Source: Leptolyngbya sp. KIOST-1
GTDB lineage: Bacteria > Cyanobacteriota > Cyanobacteriia > Phormidesmidales > Phormidesmidaceae
NCBI RefSeq assembly: GCF_000763385.1
Contig: NZ_JQFA01000002.1
Location: forward strand, 3,658,001 to 3,722,000
Direction of reading: 5' to 3'
Length of the DNA: 64,000 nucleotides
Shown here: positions 59,441 through 64,000 of the stretch, piece by piece
How positions within the stretch are numbered: position 1 is the first letter of the stretch
Layout of the letters: each line of letters starts with the position of its first letter
Notes under the pieces: model-generated
Databases searched by the model: none
What the model was told of the DNA's origin: nothing
The model's input: only the letters and a program-made list of their open reading frames with translations
Position numbers and translations under genes: made by a program

Positions 59441-60394
59441 TCAGGGACTGACGAGAGCCGCCTGCCAGAGGCTGTACCCCTGGGGACTGAGGTGCAGCCC
59501 ATCGGTGGTCAGATCCAGGCGGAGCAGGCCCTGGCTATCGCTAAAGCTGGGGTGGAGGTCAACGAAGGTCGCTCCCTGGTAGGTGGCTAGCGTCGCCAGG
59601 CGCTGGTTGACGCGCAGGATGCGATCGCCCGAAACGTCCCTTAACCGGGTCGGCAAAATTGAGTACACCACCAGCCGCGCCTGGGGATGCTGCTGCCTGA
59701 GGCGGAGCATCATCTGGTACAGGTTGTCCACCACGGTGGCCTCGGACACCCCATTTTTCAGGTCGTTGATCCCCGCCATTACATAGATGGTCTGGGGCCG
59801 AGTCTCGGCGAAGTAATGTAGCCGCTGGAGCATGTGGGCCGTCGTTTCGCCAGAAATACTTTGGTTAAGCCAGAGCTGGTGGGGGAGCCCATCCACCGGC
59901 AGCCACAGGGCCAGGGAATCGCCCACTACCACCGCCAGGTCGGCCTGCCCCTGACGACGGGCCACGGCAGCGGCTTCGGCGGCCAGCAGCAGCTGCCAAT
60001 CGGTGTGGGTAGGCGACCCATAGGCCCGCTGCCACTGCTCGATGTACCGATGGGGAGCCGCCTGGGCGTAGAGGTCCCCGGCGTCCAGGGCGGCGGCCCG
60101 CAGCTGGTAGAGCTGGGAGCCGGTCACGGGTCTCAGATTGGGGCTGCCCTGTGCGGGGGAGCGACGCATGGGCGTCATCACCTGGCTGGGGCTGGGCCAG
60201 CGGTTGACGACAGCCTCCATTGAGGGGGCTGAAGGCGGTGCCGCTGGAGCAAATGGGGGGGGCGGGTCCAGAGCCGATGTGGGAGACAGCCCCGCGATCG
60301 CACTGGGTTCAGCCCCCCAGTCAACTACACCTCTCTCTCCCCCATCGAGCGCACCGCTGACCATGAGTTGCGCCGCCAAAAGCCAAACATCCAT
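59441..60394 (-). CDS. SGNH/GDSL hydrolase, exported
   Basis: A 317-residue esterase or acetylhydrolase. Block I is VVVGDSLALWLP (nucleophile Ser), block II has Gly in SISGETT, block III is AGINDLKNG and block V DGLHLSPQGY (Asp and His). The start at 60394 gives a signal-type N-terminus (DVWLLAAQLMVSGALDGG); a longer frame from 60499 lacks one. The Pro-rich 30-130 region is a linker. The substrate may be a cell-wall or polysaccharide ester. Confidence 0.85.
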   Translation of the reverse strand: MDVWLLAAQLMVSGALDGGERGVVDWGAEPSAIAGLSPTSALDPPPPFAPAAPPSAPSMEAVVNRWPSPSQVMTPMRRSPAQGSPNLRPVTGSQLYQLRAAALDAGDLYAQAAPHRYIEQWQRAYGSPTHTDWQLLLAAEAAAVARRQGQADLAVVVGDSLALWLPVDGLPHQLWLNQSISGETTAHMLQRLHYFAETRPQTIYVMAGINDLKNGVSEATVVDNLYQMMLRLRQQHPQARLVVYSILPTRLRDVSGDRILRVNQRLATLATYQGATFVDLHPSFSDSQGLLRLDLTTDGLHLSPQGYSLWQAALVSP

Positions 60395-60587
60395 ACCTGT
60401 GCTCTGTACCTGTGCCCGGTTTAGGTCTAACCCCCAGTTTCTTTTCCATGCCCCGGCGCGAGGGATCAGGATAAAACGGTCAGGTTGGCAGACTGGCAAC
60501 AGTTAAAAGTTTGAGGTTTGGCATCTGGTTGTCCTGCCCTTAGCACAGCGCCCTAGATGGGCTAAGGGAGGTAACGCTGGCAATCTC

Positions 60588-60620
60588 GTTAATTAACGAC
60601 GTAATTAACGATCACTTAAA
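60588..60620 (+). promoter_or_regulatory. Candidate Pho box upstream of phnD
   Basis: TTAA cores start at 60593, 60605 and 60616, with spacing of 12 and 11 bp (TTAACGAC, TTAACGAT, TTAAATTC). This resembles the direct-repeat PhoB/SphR boxes of cyanobacteria, which have an 11-bp period. It lies about 55 bp upstream of phnD. Confidence 0.5.
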
Positions 60621-60670
60621 TTCCCATTGGCGGACAGTTAAACCTGGCTGGATAGGTTGTTAAGGAGTTT

Positions 60671-61753
60671 GTGGATGTCCCCTACCAAGCCAAAACAATG
60701 TTTAAGTTCAGTTGGCGCAAGCTATTTCTTTATTTCTCGCTGTTGGTCGTTACGGCCTTTGCCGTGGCCTGCGCCCAAAATGGAACCGATGTGGCAGGGG
60801 GAGATGCCCCTGCCAATGGCGATACCCCCGCTGCACAAGTTGGTTGCAGCCGTCCTGACACCATGGACGAGCGCTTCTGCGATGAAGATGGTGACCTGAT
60901 TGCCGATCCGCCTACGGATCCTTCCGAGTTCGTCAACCCTGACACCCTGGTCTTTGCCTACACCCCCGTAGAAGACCCGGCGGTTTACGAAGATGTGTGG
61001 GCTGATTTCATTGAGCATATGGAAGAAGTCACCGGCAAAAACGTGGAGTTCTTTGCTGTGGACTCTAATGCCGCACAGCTTGAAGCGCTGCGGGCTGGTC
61101 GGCTCCATGTAGCTGGGGTCAATACGGGCGGGGTACCCTTTGCTGTGAACTTGGCCGGGTTCCGGCCCTTTGCCATCATGGCAGCGGCCGATGGCAGCTT
61201 TGGCTATGAGATGGAAATCATTACCCGTGTTGATAGCGATATTCAGGTTTTAGACGACTTGGCCGGTCGTCAGTTGGCCTTTACCTCTCCGACCTCTAAC
61301 TCTGGATTTCAGGCTCCGTCAGCCTTACTGGAGGGCGAAGCGGGCCTGGTAGCCGATCGCGACTTTCAAACAGCTTTTTCTGGAGCCCACGATAACTCTA
61401 TCCTGGGAGTGAAGAACGGCGACTTTGAGGCGGCGGCGATCGCCAACTCGGTGAAAAACCGGATGTGCGCCCGGGGTGCAGCGGACTGTGACCAACTGCG
61501 GACGATTTACACCTCGGAAACGTTTCCCACCACTGGCTACGGCTACGTCTACAACCTTGACCCAGAGCTAGCTGAGCTGGTCAAAGAGGCTTTCTTTACC
61601 TTTGACTGGAGCGGCACTGGCCTGGAGGCCGAGTTCGGTGGCAGTGACGATGAGCCTGGGGAAGCCCAGTTCATTGAAATCACCTACCAAGAGTACTGGC
61701 AGGTGATTCGCGAAATCAACGAAATTCAGGGCGTTGAATACACTCTGAGCTAG
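60671..61753 (+). CDS. phnD: Phosphonate/phosphite-type ABC binding lipoprotein
   Basis: A periplasmic binding protein of the PhnD/PtxB group, about 360 residues. The N-terminus has a lipobox (AFAVAC). LEALRAGRLHVAGVNTGGVPFAVN and FTSPTSNSGFQAPSALL hold the oxyanion-binding residues, followed by GAHDNSILGVKNGDFEAAAIAN. The DEDGDLIADPPTDPSEFVNPDTLVFAYTPVEDP segment is usual in this group. Phosphonate, phosphite and phosphate binders cannot be told apart here. The GTG at 60671 lies just after AAGGAG; an in-frame ATG at 60698 is possible. Confidence 0.88.
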   Translation: MDVPYQAKTMFKFSWRKLFLYFSLLVVTAFAVACAQNGTDVAGGDAPANGDTPAAQVGCSRPDTMDERFCDEDGDLIADPPTDPSEFVNPDTLVFAYTPVEDPAVYEDVWADFIEHMEEVTGKNVEFFAVDSNAAQLEALRAGRLHVAGVNTGGVPFAVNLAGFRPFAIMAAADGSFGYEMEIITRVDSDIQVLDDLAGRQLAFTSPTSNSGFQAPSALLEGEAGLVADRDFQTAFSGAHDNSILGVKNGDFEAAAIANSVKNRMCARGAADCDQLRTIYTSETFPTTGYGYVYNLDPELAELVKEAFFTFDWSGTGLEAEFGGSDDEPGEAQFIEITYQEYWQVIREINEIQGVEYTLS

Positions 61754-61766
61754 TCCGACTCAACCC

Positions 61767-61797
61767 AGCGGGCAGTTCTGACCTGGAGCTGCCCGCT
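61767..61797 (+). terminator. Hairpin after phnD
   Basis: AGCGGGCAG / CTGCCCGCT (9-bp stem) lies 14 nt after the phnD stop codon. It has no U-tract. It may attenuate transcription into phnC or protect the phnD message. Confidence 0.5.
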
Positions 61798-61834
61798 GTA
61801 CTTATGGATGGGTGAACGTCGCTGAATTAAGGCT

Positions 61835-61938
61835 GGTGGGCGGTGCCCACCCTACGGCAGATCAAAGCCTTGAAAAATTTTTTAGATCTTATTTCAGTGC
61901 TATTCATGGACGGGTTTTGTTAGCAGAACCCGTCCATG
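61835..61938. repeat. Family D repeat and 12-bp hairpin in the phnD-phnC spacer
   Basis: 61835-61855 is the exact reverse complement of the repeat at 37462. A second, perfect 12-bp stem, CATGGACGGGTT / AACCCGTCCATG (61905-61938, 10-nt loop), follows 55 bp before phnC. Confidence 0.65.
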
Positions 61939-61992
61939 GGTATTGCCCCGACTACCGTCGGTTACGCCTCTGCTGTCACTCCCTATTGCCCT

Positions 61993-62805
61993 ATGCTCCG
62001 CATTGAGTCCCTCACTAAGCGCTATCCCACCGGGGATATTGCCCTGCAATCGGTCAACCTGGAGGTGCCAGATGGTCAGGTTATGGCCCTGATTGGCCCC
62101 TCTGGTGCCGGTAAGAGCACCCTAATTCGCTGCATCAACCGTCTGGTGGAGCCCACCAGCGGTCAGATTTACCTGAAGGAACTGGAGCTCACCCGTCTGG
62201 GCTCGGCCCAACTGCGGCGGGCGCGGCGGCGCATGGCCATGATCTTTCAGGAATACGCCCTGGTGGAGCGGCTGACCGTGATGGAGAATGTGCTGTCGGG
62301 CCAGTTGGGCTACGTCAACTTTTGGCAAAGCTGGTTCCGTAAGTTTCCCCAGGGCACGGTGGACGAAGCCTTTCGGCTACTAGACCGGGTTGGTCTGGGC
62401 CAGTTTCCGGACAAGCGCGCCGATGCCCTCTCCGGTGGACAGCGGCAGCGGGTGGGCATTGCCCGGGCGCTGCTGCAAAATCCTGACATTTTGCTGGTGG
62501 ACGAGCCCACCGCCAGCCTCGACCCCAAAACCGCCCGCCAGATCATGCGACTGATCTGTGAGCTGGCCCAGGAGCGGGGGCTATCGGTGATCATCAACAT
62601 TCACGATGTGCCTCTGGCCCAGCGGTTTGCCCAGCGGATTGTCGGCCTCCAGGCGGGAGAAATTGTCTACGATGGCCCCCCCAGCGGCCTTACGGAGCGC
62701 ACCCTGACCCAAATCTATGGGGAAGAAGACTGGAACGCGGCGACAGAGTCCGATGAAGCGCCGTCGTCGATGCTGGCTGGCACAGCCGGGGAGCGTCAGC
62801 CATGA
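61993..62805 (+). CDS. phnC: Phosphonate-type ABC transporter ATPase
   Basis: A 270-residue ATPase of the PhnC group. Walker A is GPSGAGKST, signature [15 protein letters not shown], Walker [13 protein letters not shown], with [11 protein letters not shown] as switch. [36 protein letters not shown] is typical of PhnC. The ATG at 61993 directly precedes [10 protein letters not shown]; the upstream extension is hairpin sequence. Its stop overlaps the start of phnE (ATGA). Confidence 0.93.
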   Translation: MLRIESLTKRYPTGDIALQSVNLEVPDGQVMALIGPSGAGKSTLIRCINRLVEPTSGQIYLKELELTRLGSAQLRRARRRMAMIFQEYALVERLTVMENVLSGQLGYVNFWQSWFRKFPQGTVDEAFRLLDRVGLGQFPDKRADALSGGQRQRVGIARALLQNPDILLVDEPTASLDPKTARQIMRLICELAQERGLSVIINIHDVPLAQRFAQRIVGLQAGEIVYDGPPSGLTERTLTQIYGEEDWNAATESDEAPSSMLAGTAGERQP

Positions 62806-63608
62806 CCCAGGCCACCGTAGCGGGGCGGCGATGGTCGCCCCCTAACCTGATTAAGAACCCCTGGCTGCGCTGGGGCTTGCTGATTGGCGCGATCGTTTAT
62901 ATCGTGCTGGCGGTGCAGTCCGTGGAGGTAAACCCAGCCCGGATTGCCCGGGGGATGGAGCGGGGGGTTCAGATTCTGGCGGGCTTTATCCAGCCCAATT
63001 TCGTGAGCCGTCGCACCAACATTATCAATGGCTTGATTGAAAGTCTGGTGATGACGGTGGTGGCTACGGCCATCGGCGTGGTGATTTCGGTGCCCATTGG
63101 CATTGGCGGTGCCCGCAACCTGGTGCCCCTGTCGGTCTACCTGGTGTGTCGATTGGTCATTGCCCTATCGCGCACCTTCCAAGAGGTGATCATCGCCATT
63201 TTGTTTGTGGTGATGCTGGGGTTTGGGCCGCTGGCGGGGGTGATGACCCTGGTGTTTGGCAGCATTGGCTTTGTCTCCAAGCTATTGGCAGAGGACATTG
63301 AGGAAATTGACGCTGACCAAGTGGAGGCGATGCGTGCCACCGGGGCCTCCTGGATACAGATGCTGACCTATGGGGTGCTGCCCCAGGTACTGCCCCGGCT
63401 CGTAGGGCTCTCCCTCTATCGGTTTGACATCAACCTCAGGGAGTCGGCCGTGATTGGCATTGTCGGGGCGGGGGGCATTGGTGCCACCCTCAACACCGCC
63501 ATCCAGCGGTATGAGTACAACACGGCGTCGGCCATTTTGCTGCTGATCATTGCCCTGGTGATGGCGACGGAATTGGTGTCCAGTGCGGTGCGCGAGAGGT
63601 TGCAGTAA
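62802..63608 (+). CDS. phnE: Phosphonate-type ABC permease 1
   Basis: A 268-residue permease with about six helices. The EAA loop is [54 protein letters not shown], typical of PhnE. It overlaps phnC by four bases and the next permease by one, so translation is coupled. Confidence 0.93.
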   Translation: MTQATVAGRRWSPPNLIKNPWLRWGLLIGAIVYIVLAVQSVEVNPARIARGMERGVQILAGFIQPNFVSRRTNIINGLIESLVMTVVATAIGVVISVPIGIGGARNLVPLSVYLVCRLVIALSRTFQEVIIAILFVVMLGFGPLAGVMTLVFGSIGFVSKLLAEDIEEIDADQVEAMRATGASWIQMLTYGVLPQVLPRLVGLSLYRFDINLRESAVIGIVGAGGIGATLNTAIQRYEYNTASAILLLIIALVMATELVSSAVRERLQ

Positions 63609-64000
63609 TGCCGGTTTTAGAAAAAAACGGTCAGAAAATTTGGCAAAAGCGCGACCGCACCCAGGCGCTGTTGAGCTGGTTGGGCAGGCTGGGGGGCGTG
63701 GCCGTGGTGCTGTTCTGCTGGCAGGTGATTGCCGACAACACCAACTGGAGCTTTGTGGCCGATGCCCCGGAACAGGCCAGCAATATGATTGCCCGAGGCA
63801 TTCCCCCCAACTGGGGGTATCTCAATACTCTGTGGCAGCCCCTCTGGGACACCCTCAACATTGCCACCCTGGGAACGCTGTTGGGGGTTGCAGTCGCGAT
63901 TCCCACCGCGTTTCTGGCCGCCCGCAACACCACCCCCCACCCCCTGGTGCGCTACGTTGCCCTGCTGGTTATTGTGGGCTCCCGTTCGGTCAATTCTCTG
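63608..64000 (+). CDS. phnE: Phosphonate-type ABC permease 2 (partial, cut by window end)
   Basis: The ATG at 63608 overlaps the previous stop (TAATG). The visible 131 residues carry a first helix (WLGRLGGVAVVLFCWQVIAD), a periplasmic part with NTLWQPLWDTLNIATLGTLLGVAVAIPTAFLAARNT, and the start of the next helix. This is the second PhnE, as in two-permease phosphonate operons. The frame continues past the window edge. Confidence 0.9.
   Translation, partial: MPVLEKNGQKIWQKRDRTQALLSWLGRLGGVAVVLFCWQVIADNTNWSFVADAPEQASNMIARGIPPNWGYLNTLWQPLWDTLNIATLGTLLGVAVAIPTAFLAARNTTPHPLVRYVALLVIVGSRSVNSL

Overview
The window comes from a cyanobacterium. The repeated octamer GCGATCGC (HIP1) occurs throughout, and there is an nblB-like phycobilisome degradation gene, a linked gltB/gltD pair of cyanobacterial type, and several small conserved proteins I associate with cyanobacteria. 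The fairly high GC content, the many dispersed palindromic repeats and the abundance of toxin-antitoxin genes fit a filamentous non-heterocystous lineage (Leptolyngbya/Nodosilinea-like). That placement is inference.

Layout. 1-17 kb is mostly housekeeping and uncharacterised genes: a glycine-zipper tandem-repeat protein, an E. coli-type ilvD, a PerR-like Fur regulator, an SDR enzyme, an LpxB-related protein, an MFS carrier, an ABC ATPase, a GT-C glycosyltransferase and a SpoIID/LytB protein. 17.4-26 kb is the glutamate synthase locus: gltB (which carries two in-frame copies of a dispersed palindromic repeat), an AT-rich island with two toxin-antitoxin-type pairs and an M15-peptidase-like gene, then gltD and a transposase remnant. 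26-32 kb holds a DUF4383 membrane protein, a divergent AraC regulator/sulfatase pair and a sodium:solute symporter behind a TPP riboswitch. 32-37.7 kb holds rsgA and gntP-gntK (gluconate uptake and phosphorylation).

38-47 kb is the most unusual part. A FadR-type GntR regulator with palindromic GTATAC operators stands divergent to an NMT1/SsuA-type ABC transporter, followed by two paralogous Rieske oxygenases and an ATZ/TRZ-type amidohydrolase. The series is interrupted by HicAB and HepT-MntA cassettes and by repeats. It looks like an uptake and oxidative/hydrolytic scavenging route for a small nitrogenous, possibly N-heterocyclic, compound. Right after it (47.0-48.0 kb) is a small gene for a putative DNA-binding protein, bracketed by arrays of TCCTnAGGA boxes in 12-bp register.

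48-60 kb holds a phospholipase-D-type protein with an EF-hand loop, a choice-of-anchor I protein, an M42 peptidase, a CBS protein, nblB, an anti-sigma-type ATPase, two tRNAs (Tyr, Thr), an acyltransferase, YchJ, a DUF4268 protein and an SGNH hydrolase. 60.6-64 kb is a phosphonate/phosphite-type ABC operon (phnD-phnC-phnE-phnE', the last cut by the window edge) behind a candidate Pho box.

Two operon-like series (gltB/gltD and the Rieske cluster) are each split by toxin-antitoxin cassettes. Palindromic or short tandem repeats occupy many of the remaining spacers, and in places they supply coding or stop-codon sequence.
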